64,000 bases of DNA from Mytilus trossulus (lineage: Eukaryota; Mollusca; Bivalvia; Mytilida; Mytilidae): assembly GCF_036588685.1 (NCBI RefSeq), contig NC_086374.1, positions 73,034,457 to 73,098,456 of the forward strand. Reading direction: 5' to 3'. The notes beneath the pieces are model-generated. The model saw only the letters and a list, made by a program, of their open reading frames with translations. It searched no databases and was not told where the DNA came from. The position numbers and the translations under genes are program-made. This document shows, piece after piece, positions 37,485 to 50,500 of this stretch; the stretch's first letter is position 1; every line of letters begins with the position of its first letter.

Positions 37485-38103
37485 AAACATGCACACGTAT
37501 AAAATTGTGGTTTTTATCCAACGCAGTCATAGATTTGAACGTAGTTTTCAATTTAGACTCGTATGTATATATATACAACTCGTCTAAACATCAACCCAAC
37601 AATGTCAGACCTGTAAATTTGCTTTCGCAAATTTTTTGTTCTTCCCTCGCCGGGATTCGAACCCGAATATATATATACTTTTTATATGGCCTTTCCAAAT
37701 ACCGTTTCGATCCCTAACATCACTGAAGAGACATTTACTGTCGAAATCCGGATCTGGTGTACTAAAAAAGTATTGACACTGTATGTTTGTGGCATAACAT
37801 CGTGGCCACAAGTTAAAAAAAAAATCTGTTTAGTATTAAACTTATATTAAGATCCATTTTGTTACATCTTGTGATCAATTTTATTTGGCAATCAGTTGTT
37901 CGACCTGTTAGTCAAATGCGTTCTGTTTAAATATACTTTTTCACTTTTTTGGTCTTTTGGAAAATGTTATTTGTGCTGTTTTTAGCCCCTTCTACAACAA
38001 AATTTGTTTTACATACACACGTATAAAAATTGCGGTTTTTATCCAACGCAATCATAGGTTTGAACGTACTTTTCAATTTAGACTCGTTTAAATATATATA
38101 TAA
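37485..38103. repeat. Direct repeat pair of about 90 bp with a SINE scrap
   Basis: GGTTTTTATCCAACGCA and TTTCAATTTAGACTCGT occur in both 37488-37575 and 38012-38103, about 524 bases apart. Between them, at 37573-37665, is a reverse copy of the tRNA-derived SINE of 11615, cut within its B box (GGGATTCGAACCC). Confidence 0.65.
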
Positions 38104-39769
38104 TTGCATATGTTGTGTCTGAATGTAAGGATGAGGATGTGTGAACATCGTCCAATCATTTTCAAAGCAGTATACGTGGTCTTTCCTTTAAGATCATGCA
38201 ACATGTATACGTAGTTTATGTAAACAAGATGGATAAATCGCAGAAAAGTGCTGTCAACTTTTTCATAAAAAGTCTACGTCTTATCGCGTCGTCGGCAACT
38301 GCAAGCGCAGAGGATGATGATAATACGTAGACCTGCAGACATGTTTGGTCTGAGATTGAACCAAGCGGAGCGATGAAATAGCAACGTTACTAGTTAACAA
38401 CGAACAAATTATTGCCTGATATCGTTTCCTGTGACATTAAATACGACTAGTATTTATTATGGAGTGTGATCATTTCTGGGCTAATAAATACCCGTTTCAA
38501 ACTTGGTACAATATTAATTTTATTTAAAAAAAAAAAAGAGTTCAAAAGTCCCCGTAGTGCACATATTTATCTATTCTAATATACAGGGGCAGTTACTAAA
38601 CAAAAAGCACTTTCTTTCTTTTTTTTATTTAATATCTAAAGAAAAATAAAAGCTTCAGGCCAAATGCAATGTTATATCAATTATGATTTATATTTATATA
38701 TAAGGGGGCATAGTTGGTTAAATTTTTTGATCAGGACTTATTTTCGCGAGTGTCAAAGACAATGCTGATGATATAAATTTCACACAATCTGGCAACACAT
38801 GACGAACGCCTGGCATTTCTGTCCGATGCAAGACAAGTAATAAAAAAAAATCCAATGCGGAGGCTCAAATTCTGGGAAAGGGGTTAGTCCAGCCCTGGCC
38901 TCAGTGACTTATTTTCATTTTTTTTTATTTTTTGTTGTTGTCAGGGCTGGACTAGGAAAGGGGTTATCACTTCCATATACAAAAGGGCCTTTGTAATGGG
39001 TCCATTTTGAGATTTTATATATTTCAATTGGATGTGAACTTTTAACATCACATATAACTGTATCTAATGATGGTAGTTACCGAGAAAACAACAAAATTCT
39101 GTTAGAAACTTTTATATTGATGGGTATTTTGAAATTAAACAAAAATCTAACCATTGTCGGATTGTAGGGGAGCTTTTCTTCATCGTTTGGCCAACTAGAC
39201 TACTCCGAAAGGAGAATAACCTACTTTACATTGTTATGACTTCACAGTCGGTGAAGTTTACGATTACTATCTCTTCTGCCACATTCATGGTCAGTTTATT
39301 TTTTCCATGATACTTTTGATATAGAAATATTTATTAAAACTACTGCAATCCAATTCAATATATGTTTGGCATGATTGTTCTCTCCTTTTTCTGTTACGAT
39401 TTAATAACAGGTAGTTATTTAGTATTGTTATCAATTTTTTTAAAACCTAAATTACACACTCAAAAGTGTTACTGATGTTTGAAGCTTTTATTTGAATGGA
39501 TGCAGCCTGCATACGCGGATGCGGTATGCGGGGAAAGGGAGTTTTGGTGGTTGAAACTCCATCTTTTTCGATTTTTGTTTATTTTGTGGACGTTTTAGGG
39601 TGTTCCGTGGTTTGGACTCCCCTTTTGCAGAAAGGCGGTATTCGTAACTTGTTTAATATCGTCAATGATAGTATTAAATGATGATCCGATCATTCAACTG
39701 ATTTCTTATAGTTTGGTCTTGTGCTGTGCTAGTTTTGGGGAGAAATGAGCGCACACAGACATTTTTAAC
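38104..39769. other. Intergenic DNA with small inverted repeats
   Basis: No gene is supported. A stem at about 38885-38952 pairs TTAGTCCAGCCCTG with CAGGGCTGGACTA. A weaker one at 38271-38335 pairs AGTCTACGTCTTATC with GATAATACGTAGACC. The small ORF at 39496-39681 has no recognised motif. Confidence 0.45.
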
Positions 39770-40005
39770 CCTGCCAAATTCTTTATGTACCTGTTTCAAG
39801 TCAAGACCCCGCAGTTCAGTGGTTGTCGTTGGTTCATGTCTGTCATATATGTTTTTCGTAAATTGTTTTATTATGAATTAGGCTGTCAGTTAAATTCAAA
39901 AGGTATTGATTCTTATTTTTCATGTCGGGACCTTTTATAGCCGACTACAATTGTTTAAATCCATTTATTTTTTGAACTTTGACAATCATATCACATCTCC
40001 TTATT
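39770..40005 (-). repeat. Family A repeat, reverse copy
   Basis: Runs from CAGTTCAGTGGTTGTCGTTG to TTTGACAATCATATCACATC, the reversed tail-to-head order of the family. Confidence 0.75.
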
Positions 40006-40264
40006 TTCATGTTGAAGATATAAATGTGGTTTGATAAAATGTTGTTTTCACTAAAAAAAAAAACTGTTTCGTTCGTTTGTCGGATGCTATAGTTGAAAAG
40101 TTCCTGTTCATGTTGAAGGATTTTGTGTTTTCTCTGTCTTTCAGATAACAAGTCCTCTCCCATCCTTGATAATATTTAATTTGACTGGAGCTTTTTCTAC
40201 CAGTAATTAACAGACATCTCTTTGAAATTATACCATATCTTCTGATTTTAATATCATATAAAAA

Positions 40265-40410
40265 AGAAGATGTGGTACAATTGCCAATGAGACAACTATC
40301 CACAAAAGACCAAAATGACAAAAACATTAACAATTATAGGTCACCGTACGGCCTTCAACAATGAGCAAATGCCAATACCGCATAAAGTCAGCTACAAAAG
40401 GCATGTTTAT
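40265..40410 (+). repeat. Family A repeat, head facing another family A head
   Basis: AAGAAGATGTGGTACAATTGCC through GTCAGCTACAAAAGGC. Just to its left a reverse scrap (AATTATACCATATCTTCT) makes a head-to-head junction. Confidence 0.8.
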
Positions 40411-40774
40411 TGACATATACTTGTCTTTTCTTGGATTAGTGATTAGCTACCACCATTCCACATTCGAATTCCTTTAACAAGTTACACTATCCCGATCCTG
40501 TGATCGAAAAATTCTTTGTTCAAATATGTATTTATTATTTTTTTTAAATTGCTGGTAAATAATATATTAAATAAAATTCAAAATATGCTACTTACCCTTC
40601 CAGTTCATCTAGTCACCTTTCGGTATATACAAATATTTATTTTATAAGAGGATTATTTTCATTTTTATTTTAGATTAGATTCTTAACATATTTTGTACTG
40701 TCGTTTTCTTTTTGTCTTGTATACTTATTCAGTGGTTGTTTGTTTATGGGTTACTTTTTTTTCGTTCATTTTTT

Positions 40775-41212
40775 AGATATAGGAAGATGTGGTGTGAGTG
40801 CCAATGAGACAACTCTCCATCCAAATAACAATTTAAAAATTAAACCATTATAGGTTAACGTACGGCCTTCAACACGGAGCCTTGGCTCACACCGAACAAC
40901 AAGCTATAAAGGGCCCCAAAATTACTAGTGTAAAACCATTCAAACGGGAAAACCAACGGTCTAATCTATATAAACAAAACGAGAAACGAGAAACACGTAT
41001 ATATTACATAAACAAACGACAACTACTGTACATCAGATTCCTGACTTAGGACCGGTGCAAACATTTGCAGCGGGATTAAACGTTTTAATGGGCCCAAACC
41101 TTCTCCCTTTTTCTGAAACAATAGCATAACATCACAACATAGAAAAACATACGATAAAATATCAATTGGCAGACTTAACTCAATCAAAAAACGTATGATT
41201 ACACAATGAAAT
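40775..41212 (+). repeat. Family A repeat, GTGTGAGTGCC subtype, full length
   Basis: The best copy of this subtype, from AGATATAGGAAGATGTGG through GGAGCCTTGGCTCACACC, AACGAGAAACGAGAAACACG and GCGGGATTAAACGTTTTAAT to a GATTACACAA tail. The same sequence lies in reverse at 47147-47577. Confidence 0.9.
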
Positions 41213-41398
41213 AAGCCATTAGTTTTCCCGTTTTACATTGTTTTTTCGGGACATTTTATAGATGACTATGCGGTATTGGCTTTGTTTATTGTTGACGACC
41301 TTACGGTGACCTATGATTGGTAATTTCTTTGTCATTTTGGTCTCTTGTGGAGAGTTGTATCTTTGGCAATCATACCACACCTTCTTTTTATATCTATT
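41213..41398 (-). repeat. Family A repeat, reverse, joined tail-to-tail
   Basis: It ends TTGGCAATCATACCACACC then TTCTTTTTATATCT. With the preceding copy it makes a 624-bp block whose outer ends are inverted repeats of about 45 bases. Confidence 0.8.
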
Positions 41399-41399
41399 G

Positions 41400-42586
41400 T
41401 TCACATTTTGTATTTGTCTCTGATATAGTCACATTAAAAGGGTCCTTGATAGAATCTTAATCGTCAAAATGACTAGTTTTGTGCTTATTTTCACTTAAAA
41501 CACCATAGGACAGCAAGAAAGAACCAATGCAATGCATATGCAATGTATTTGATAAATTCGGCCAAGCAGTTATACAGGAAAGCTCCAAGTGATTGTACAG
41601 GAAGGCTCCGAGTAATATTACAGTAAACTTGCAAGCGATTGTACAGTCAAAAAAATATCCGACATGGAGAAAATGAATAAATTTGGATTTCTACTGGGAC
41701 AATGGCTTTGAAACTTTCAGACAGGTAAGATTATATGTCAAAAAAGGTACATGTGAAAATTCATGTAGCAAACATCGATTTTTCGATGTTTATTTGACAT
41801 TTTGGATCGCTGTTGTGTGACAATTTTGATCGTTTTACACGGAGCTCCACCATTCTAAGGAAAACGTTTGGATGCATACATCTTTCTTATTATTTTATTG
41901 GTTCATATTTACATAAAGAATGTTTTAGCTTTCAAAACTTGAAGCAAAAAAGTTATACAGGAACATAAGAGTTCATCAAAGTTTCCATCAAGCAACTTGT
42001 TATTTTGCAAATGTCGGAGCCCCGCTTGACAGATCCCGAATGACCAAATTATTAGAAAACCGTACAGTTCCGTTCCCACACTGTGGAATTGCATACTTCT
42101 TTTTGAAATTGAATAAGCCTTTTTGGTTGGAAGAATTTTTGAACAAATGTGCTTCAATTGTATCTTGGAATTACTAATACCATAGACATATACAATTGTG
42201 TTACGTATATGATATAATATTCTTTTATACGGGGGTTTAGATGGGGCCTACAGAATACAGGATATCGAATTAATAGGCTTGCTATAATGTTCGTCTATAC
42301 ATCACACATCAATTTGCCACTGTCCCGGCTTGCATATATAACCTGAATAGATAATTAAAGCATTTATAAATATGTTGGAGTGTGCCTAAGAACTGTATAT
42401 CATATTTAGTGATACAAAGGAAAAATCAAAAACTCGAAACCGGCAATATAGCATATTTCTATAGAAATATAAAAAAAAATCAAGCCGGCAAAATAGCCTA
42501 CGCCTTTTTCTTCTTAATAAAACAACTAATTCGGCCTTTTGTGAGATGATATGTCCACTAACAATATTAACATGTGCCAGGAACAT
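41400..42586. other. Intergenic DNA, no gene seen
   Basis: A short direct repeat (GATTGTACAGGAAGGCTCC and relatives) lies at about 41570-41650. Otherwise AT-rich with no recognised feature. Confidence 0.4.
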
Positions 42587-43950
42587 ATCCATAATAATTC
42601 TTTATTTGCAAAACAAACAAAAACCAATTTTGGTTATGGCAAATACATTAACAAAACAAACATGATCAAACATAATGAAAAATCTACAATATTATAAGAA
42701 ATATGATTAATACAGTTATTGTTCGTGTTGATGGATTTAGTATAATCATGAGTTTATCAGTAAAATTAAGTGTATTAAAGGGGCACTAGCTGTCAAATTC
42801 ATGGTCACCGATTTGACTCAAATTCTCAAATTTGATTTATAACAATGTAAAACATTTATCCAAACTACCAAAAGTCAAAAAGAAACAGTTTATAGAGCAT
42901 GGGGCAGATAATATATAGGTTCGTTTCGTGTGAATTTTAGTCCAGACGTCATCTAATTAACTATCGATTTGACCTCAGATGAGCAAATGATACCCTGAAA
43001 AACACTAATTGGCGCAAAAGGACTGCTGCCTAAGCGATGTAAACATGAATAAAAATATGAATAGATTAAGCCAACACGTGCAATCGGATTTTTATAGGTC
43101 TGTTTTATTTTATTTTATAGATTCAACATATATCTTTCTCATTGTTTTTAACCATATACGAATGATTTTATATGGATCGAATAAGTAATCAAATGGTTTA
43201 CCGTAGTTTCACTTTCATTGTTGACATTCTTTTTCTTTAAAAATAACCAGTACACGTACAATGCATGCGTTGTCAATCTCTAGCTAGGGGTTAAACTGAA
43301 GTTCACATGAATACGGATTTAATGAGGTCGACTGATTCACTTGCAAGTGAATTAGCAAATATCAATGTTTCTTCGCTTAATTTGACAAAATTGAACTATT
43401 TTGGCTGCTCAGTAAAAGCGAATTATTATTTCACTATTTCACTTTTATTATTGAATTAACAAAAAAAATATCTTACTTTAGATTTTTTATATATCTCGAA
43501 GCTAGCACCCCTTTAAAATTTACATATTTTTGTATATAATATTTTAGAAAGATTTCTCTTTTATTTTCATTTATTTTACAGGTAAAGAAAAAATGAAATT
43601 CATCGTCTAAGATATTACATATTTTACATTTTCTTTCATTTCGTGGTATTTTGATATATATCTTCCAGTTTCTATTAAGAGACAATGATCGCTTATTCTA
43701 AATTTGGTTAACATTTTTCTTGTTTCTTTACTTGGGTGTGGTAGGAATCTAGGTAATATTTCATTTGGTTATTTATATTAGATTTTAGAAATTTATATAG
43801 ATATTTTTTATAATTTTCGTTTAAGTTATTTATTTTAGCATCAATAAGAGTTTGATGATAGTCGATATAACTCTTTTTTAAATGGGGTTTTAACATTTTA
43901 GCCTCTGTTTTGAAGTTTTATTTTCCTCAATAAGTTTTGATGTCAATACC
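42587..43950 (-). mobile_element. LINE 3' end, frameshifted, carrying a nested MITE
   Basis: On the minus strand, pieces read SYIDYHQTLIDAKINN, then KMLTKFRISDHCLL in another frame, then IPRNERKCKICNILDDEFHF with the CxxC...H...C zinc-binding tail of LINE reverse transcriptases. The last piece, NTLNFTDKLMIILNP, continues on the far side of the MITE at 42779-43512. The 3' end reads AATAAAGAATTATTATGG near 42587, a LINE-type terminus. At least two frameshifts make it a fossil. Confidence 0.7.
42779..43512 (+). mobile_element. TTAA-flanked MITE (piggyBac type), 734 bp
   Basis: Target duplications TTAA lie at 42775-42778 and 43513-43516. Terminal inverted repeats are AGGGGCACTAGCT on the left and AGCTAGCACCCCT on the right. 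There is no coding frame. It splits the LINE reading frame exactly at the TTAA. A 686-bp sister copy lies at 56414-57099. Confidence 0.85.
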
Positions 43951-44514
43951 TACAATTTTATTTATTTCATTATTAATTAATAAAATCAAATACAAGACGG
44001 GGACTTCCTATTCCGTCCGCAATTAGGCACCGTCCGTATTTACACGAATTTCCCCTACTGTTCCCAGCATGTGCTAACAAATTTTATTTACAAACAAAGA
44101 CATGTGCTTTCAAATAGAAAATAGAAATACGCATGCGTGTGCGCATGTTTTATCACGTAGATACAACTACCAGTTCCTTCTGGTAATATTTTACGTGTGT
44201 AGTAATCTGTGGATGTGAAAATAGAAACAATAAGACTTTGCCATATTTTTGCCATTCTATTTTACAACAGTTGGATTATTGAAGGAGTGAACACTACAGT
44301 ACAGTACTTTGATTCTAGAAATTTAAACGTGAAATTTTCATTCATAATTCGACCACGTGGTTTTCTACATAGCGTGTACATGTGTTTTCCCCTGTTTCCA
44401 TAAGTGGAATACATACACTGTACGTCTTGCGTCATCTTATTAGTAAAGCGGAGATGTCTTCTTGAACTCGGACATATTTCAATTTATAATACACGTGTTG
44501 TACAACCTGCAGCC
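43951..44514 (+). promoter_or_regulatory. Upstream region of the SLC7 transporter gene
   Basis: This stretch precedes the transporter start and should hold its promoter and 5' UTR. An alternating purine-pyrimidine patch GCATGCGTGTGCGCATG lies at about 44133-44149. No TATA box or initiator is assigned with confidence, and the small ORF at 44209-44403 shows no known motif. Confidence 0.35.
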
Positions 44515-47500
44515 ATGCCTTCAAAGGATAAATACGATGTTGTCGGACAGAATGAGAAATCTGCAAAAGATGCTAATAGTTCAAATTCAAGTATACCAAA
44601 GGATGAGGTCAAGTTACAACAGAAAATCAGTTTGTTGAATGGTGTAACTGTAATCGTAGGGAGTATCATAGGATCTGGTATATTTGTCAGCCCTAAAGGA
44701 GTTCTCGAAGGGGCTGGAAGTGTAGGCTTGTCTATAATAGTATGGGTTGGCTGTGGTTTATTTTCCATGGTTGGGGCATACTGTTATGCTGAACTTGGAA
44801 CCTCTATAACAAGATCTGGAGCAGATTATGCTTATATTTTTGAAGCATTTGGACCATTTTTAGCATTTCTTAGATTATGGGTTGAATGTATGATTGTGAG
44901 ACCATGTTCACAAGCCATTGTAGCTATGACTTTTTCGTATTATATTATTGAACCGTTGTTTCCAGATTGTGAGCAGCCAGACAATGCCATTAGACTTCTT
45001 GCAGCAATTTGTATATGTAAGTTATAAATGTACATGTACATGTAACTGTTTTCAAAGCTTTATAAGATTGATACATGTACAATGTAAGTTGTTGACCTTG
45101 TTTCAACTTCTTGCAATGTACTTGTATTAGATTTACCAAAGGAATATTATTAAAGGTATTCATAAAATGTAGAATGGAAATTAAATGGCGAATGTGTCAA
45201 AGAGACAACCTGACTATACGTCCCTATAGAGAAGAAAAACAGCCCAGCCCTTTAAAGCCAAAGGGTCTTCTGGGGGGTTCCTCATTTCCCGTTTTCACGA
45301 CACAATAATTTGATTTTCATGTTTCACGCTTACGAAAAATCGGCAATCCCGCGTCACGCTTAGACCCCAATGAGACCCACCTTCAACACAGAGTCACAGT
45401 AAGAAAGTCCAGAAACCTAGAGGCCTGCATCAGCTGGCCCCTACATTTGTAAATAAGATGTGTGCTAGTTCAGTAAAAATGAACTAAAATTAAAAATCAT
45501 ACAAGAACTTGCATGAAATATTTGCCCTGGACATTAAGCAACCAAAAATCAATCATTCAAGACTAACAAAGGCCAGAGGCTCCTGACTTAGGACAGGTGC
45601 GTAAATGTGGCAGGGTTTAATCTTATGTAGCATGTTTAGTGAGTACTCAACCCTATACCTACAATGTATAGCCGATGTAGAAAAATAAATGAACAGCAAC
45701 ATATGCACAGTAAAACTCAGTTCAAAAGAAGTCCATGTCTGATTTCAGTACAAAATGTATGTTCTGGATTAATCAGTTTTATGTCCAGTTGCAATTATTA
45801 CATGTCTATTCAGGGTGAGCTGGTGTTTTAAATGAGATGAAGGCACAAATGTAGCACAAAGGTGTCACAGCAAAAAATTTGGATATCCTTTCAAGAAGTC
45901 ATAATGATTTGTGACTGAGCATGACTACGAATCCTTCTTTGAATAACGCTGGCATTCTTAGCAGAATATTTAAAGTCATTTTAGTGCTGAATTGTTATGC
46001 AAACAGCCATTAATCATATACAAGTAACGTAACATGTGTATCAACAACTAAATACATGCAAGTCTTAAAAATAAACTTTTGGAACCACCAAATGTTTGCT
46101 TTTTGTAAAAATTTGTATAGATACATGTAATTCTATTGGACAAACATGTACATTTGTGTACAATGTAGTACATACATGTATTGTTGCATCTTCAATAGCA
46201 AGTAAAACAAATCATTGTATATTTATATACATGTAAATTTTAGTAGTGTAGGATATCAGGATTTAACAGCATTCTGTTAGAGCTATTGTCAAAAATTATT
46301 GGAATGCACAATTCAATCAAAAATTGTTTGAGCATTGATTTTGTTGTTGAACTTGTTGATGATCACATTGAAAGGAGGTCTGAAGGTGACTTACGGAAGA
46401 GTCTGACGAACCACATGATCAACCTATAAAATCAATATTTCATCAATTAACACATTTTAATAGTTTCCTGGTTCAAAATTTATAATATATGAAATTTCAT
46501 GTATTTGGTGATGGTTCTTTCAAGTCAAAGGATTATAAAATATACATACATGTAATATTAAATCAATTCTCTAGTAAAGGAAATTATTACAACACGTGGG
46601 TTAGAATCAATAAGGGGAATTAATGGAAGATTAATTTAGAAACGCATAATGTGATGTAAACAACATCAGTGTATGCATGACGTAGAGAAGGGTTTGGCAT
46701 TCTGATGATGCAATAATTAGGTTTATCTGTGAAGCATTAGTTTTTTGTTACCAGTTTCATGCAGTTTTGTTTCTAATTAAGAAAATAAATTTGGTAGATC
46801 TTTACCTTTGATATTTGTTACACATGTACAAAGTAAATAAGTAAGGGTCAAGCAACATACATTACATGTACATACAATGTATAGTTAATTTTTTAAATCA
46901 ATACAATTATTCACATGATTAACTATCAAAAGAATAAATAATAAACAGGAACAACATTAAATCTTAAAATGAAATAGTTGACTGTGACCTCCATGGCATT
47001 TTAGCCCGAGATACATTCTATATTTTCTAAAGATTGTTTTATGAAAGTATTTATACAATGTACATGTAACATAAACAAACCCTTTGTTTTCTTGTATATA
47101 TATATACATGTATTTATTCGTTCTTTGTGCAAATTTATTCGTTCTTTGTGTAATCATACTTTTTTTGATTGAGTTAAGTCTGCTAATTGATATTTTATCG
47201 TATGTTTTTATATGTTGTGATGTTATGCTATTGTTTCAGAAAAAGGGAGAAGGTTTGGGCCCATTAAAACGTTTAATCCCGCTGCAAATGTTTGCACCTG
47301 TCCTAAGTCAGGAATCTGATGTACAGTAGTTGTCGTTTGTTTATGTAATATATACGTGTTTCTCGTTTCTCGTTTTGTTTATATAGATTAGACCGTTGGT
47401 TTTCCCGTTTGAATGGTTTTACACTAGTAATTTTGGGGCCCTTTATAGCTTGTTGTTCGGTGTGAGCCAAGGCTCCGTGTTGAAGGCCGTACTTTAACCT

Positions 47501-50500
47501 ATAATGGTTTAATTTTTAAATTGTTATTTGGATGGAGAGTTGTCTCATTGGCACTCACACCACATCTTCCTATATCTATGTAAACGAATATTTAATCATT
47601 TAAAAAAAACAAATTTAAATTGATACACACATTAGTTTACATGTACATTTGTACATGTACATGTACAAAATGTACAACAAATTAATGGTTCTGTCCCCAT
47701 TCATACATGATCAACTTTTATGATTGTCATATAAATGAAAATTTTAATTTGATAACGACAGATTCAATGCATGTACAAAAAATTGCACATGTATGTGTCA
47801 AAATTTCACAAAACATTTCTAATGCTAACCATTGTAATGTTGCACTAATACATTTGATTGAGGTTTTATCTAAAATTCTATATACCATTACTATTCTATA
47901 TTCTGATATATGTAATATGTAATTAAAGAAATTGTGCATTGACTATCGGATACTAACATCATTTTCATTCTCTTTTATAGTGTTACTCACATTTATCAAC
48001 TGTGCCGATGTGAAGTGGGCGACTCGAGTCCAAGATATTTTTACATATGCTAAAGTTGGAGCATTGATACTAATTATAATAACAGGATTTGTACAGTTAG
48101 GAAGAGGTAAGCATTTACACAACATAGGATTGAAGCAAATAAAATTCTTTGTTGCATAAGTCATAGAATAATGTATTAGCATTTTCAGGACATTCATACA
48201 TTTATGATTTGGTCCAAATAGAATTGAATTGTAATATTTTATTAGTCATCTGTTCAAATAAAAAATATCACTTAACTGGACCAAACCAATTTTTACTGGC
48301 TTTTATCCATTAACCAGTGACCATGGAAATTACTGATGCTACACTTTTGATAAAAGTACCATTCAAAACAAAAGACAAATATATCATTATATATTGGACT
48401 AGTTTTTGGCATACAAAGTTCTGTTAGAAGTGCTCTACATGTACATTTCTTCAGTATATATACTTGCAATACAAGGTCATTTGATCAAAACAAAGCTTAT
48501 CAGTGGTGAATAAGAAGACAGATCGGTTAAGGTCAAATTTGCCTATTACATTGTATTCATTCTTACAAGAAAGTGCTTAATGTACATGATGAAGTTCAGA
48601 TCAGTCACCTTACATTTGTCAATGATCTCCACGTATATGAAAATTTGCATGTACATAGATATATAAGAATTGGTTTAAGTGCCAAGGAGACAGCCTTCTA
48701 TTCAAGTAACAAATTATTAAAAGTAAAACATATAGGTTGATGAACAGACTTCAACATGAAGCCTTGGCTGATCATCAAGCTATAAAGGACCCCAAAAATG
48801 TCTGGAGTAAAATCATTCAAACAGGAAAACCAACAGTTTATTAACTTTAATCTATATTAAAAAACAAGAATCACATCAACAAACAACCCCTGAACAACAG
48901 GTTCCCATAATTTTGGACAAAAAGGTTACATGAACCTGTGACCAGTGAGTAATCTTGGAGACACACAAACTCGCTTTCATATATTTTTTATACAAATGAA
49001 AGTATTATCAGTTAACAGTAATTGAAATTATCATCAGAACAAAGATAGTCCAAAGGAGCAGGTTCAGTAAGGGCAGATTTTGGCCTCAAACTTCAGGTTC
49101 ATCTAACGAAATATATTGGGCCTTTTTTAAACACTTTCAATTTCAATTGTCTATTTCAATTGATTCAACTAGTTGAAGTGAAAGATTTGTAACTGATTAA
49201 GTCATTCAAAATGCTCCGATTCTTACTGAACCTTCTCCTTTTGGCTTGATCTGTTATAGAAATTTTAAGAGTATGGTCATAGAAAATGTCTGTAATATGT
49301 AGGTTTATTTTATTGCATTATATATACATGTATATAAAAGAAGTAACTGTGCTCATGGTCAAATTTAAACAAAGTATATATAGTAGTTTCAAATTCACCA
49401 ACAGTAAAAATTGACTCTTAAGGTTTATATGTTTTTCTATATTTGAATTAGTAACATTTATTTTTCAGGTGAACATGAAAACTTCCACAATCCTTTTGAG
49501 CACACAGAAACTAATATTGGTAAAATTGCCATGGCATTCTATTCTGGGTTATTTGCCTACAATGGATGGTAAGTTGAAATCATTATCAATTTGAAATTAT
49601 CTAAGGTCAGTGGACTAGGTCAATATATTTCTGTAGAAATAATGTGCAATCTTCATTAGGCCCATTCTCAATGAATATTTATACTGAAACAAATACACCT
49701 GTTGTTCTAGCTGGAGGACAATTGTTAAACAAAAAAGGTTTATTAAACATTGGTTTTACAGTACACCTAATTGATGAACATTGTAAATGATGAAATGTAT
49801 TTTTGTTAATTGACCAGCAGGTGGTTGATTGTTATACCTTTTTATTCCTATATCATGTATATGTCTGACACCTGAACAGGTGCCAAATAAGGTATTGTTT
49901 GTAAACATCAACTAATAAAAGAACTGTTAGGTGTATTTAATTCTTTGTTTAATATATGATGTCCATCATAAAGTATTTTTAAACTTGGCATTGATCCTCA
50001 AAATTTAAAATTGCATCATATAAAACATTTTTAGTTGTAAATCTAATGAAAGAAATTTTGGTAATAAATGAATGATGCAATTAAAATGACAGAAAAATAT
50101 TTATAATTACAAGACTGTTTTGGCAGGCCTTCTTTATTTGGAATTATTTCTAATGTCTGAATGTCATAAAATAGTACTATTTATTACATCATCATAAGAA
50201 TGAGGAAATGATGTGGTATGATTGCCAATGAGGCGTTAATTTGTGGGAAGTAAGCAACTATGCTTATTACATCACGTACATCATGCACTATACTACCGTG
50301 TACTTGTGTAACTACAATAAAAGTAAATTATGGTTGTGAGAATTTCCTTTTATCCCTAATTTTACGCTTTTCTGTGCACGTTTTGCCCAATGTCACAGAA
50401 TCAAAGTATAAAGTCTATTGATCTCCAGAAGAGTATTTAATGATAAGACTACTGTCATGTAATGAGGACTTGTTGGACATTTTTAATTATAATGGTCCAT

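Noticed and set aside
39496..39681. 61-codon ORF starting MDAACIRGC
   Set aside because: It is isolated, with no splice context, homology or conserved motif. Its length is expected by chance.
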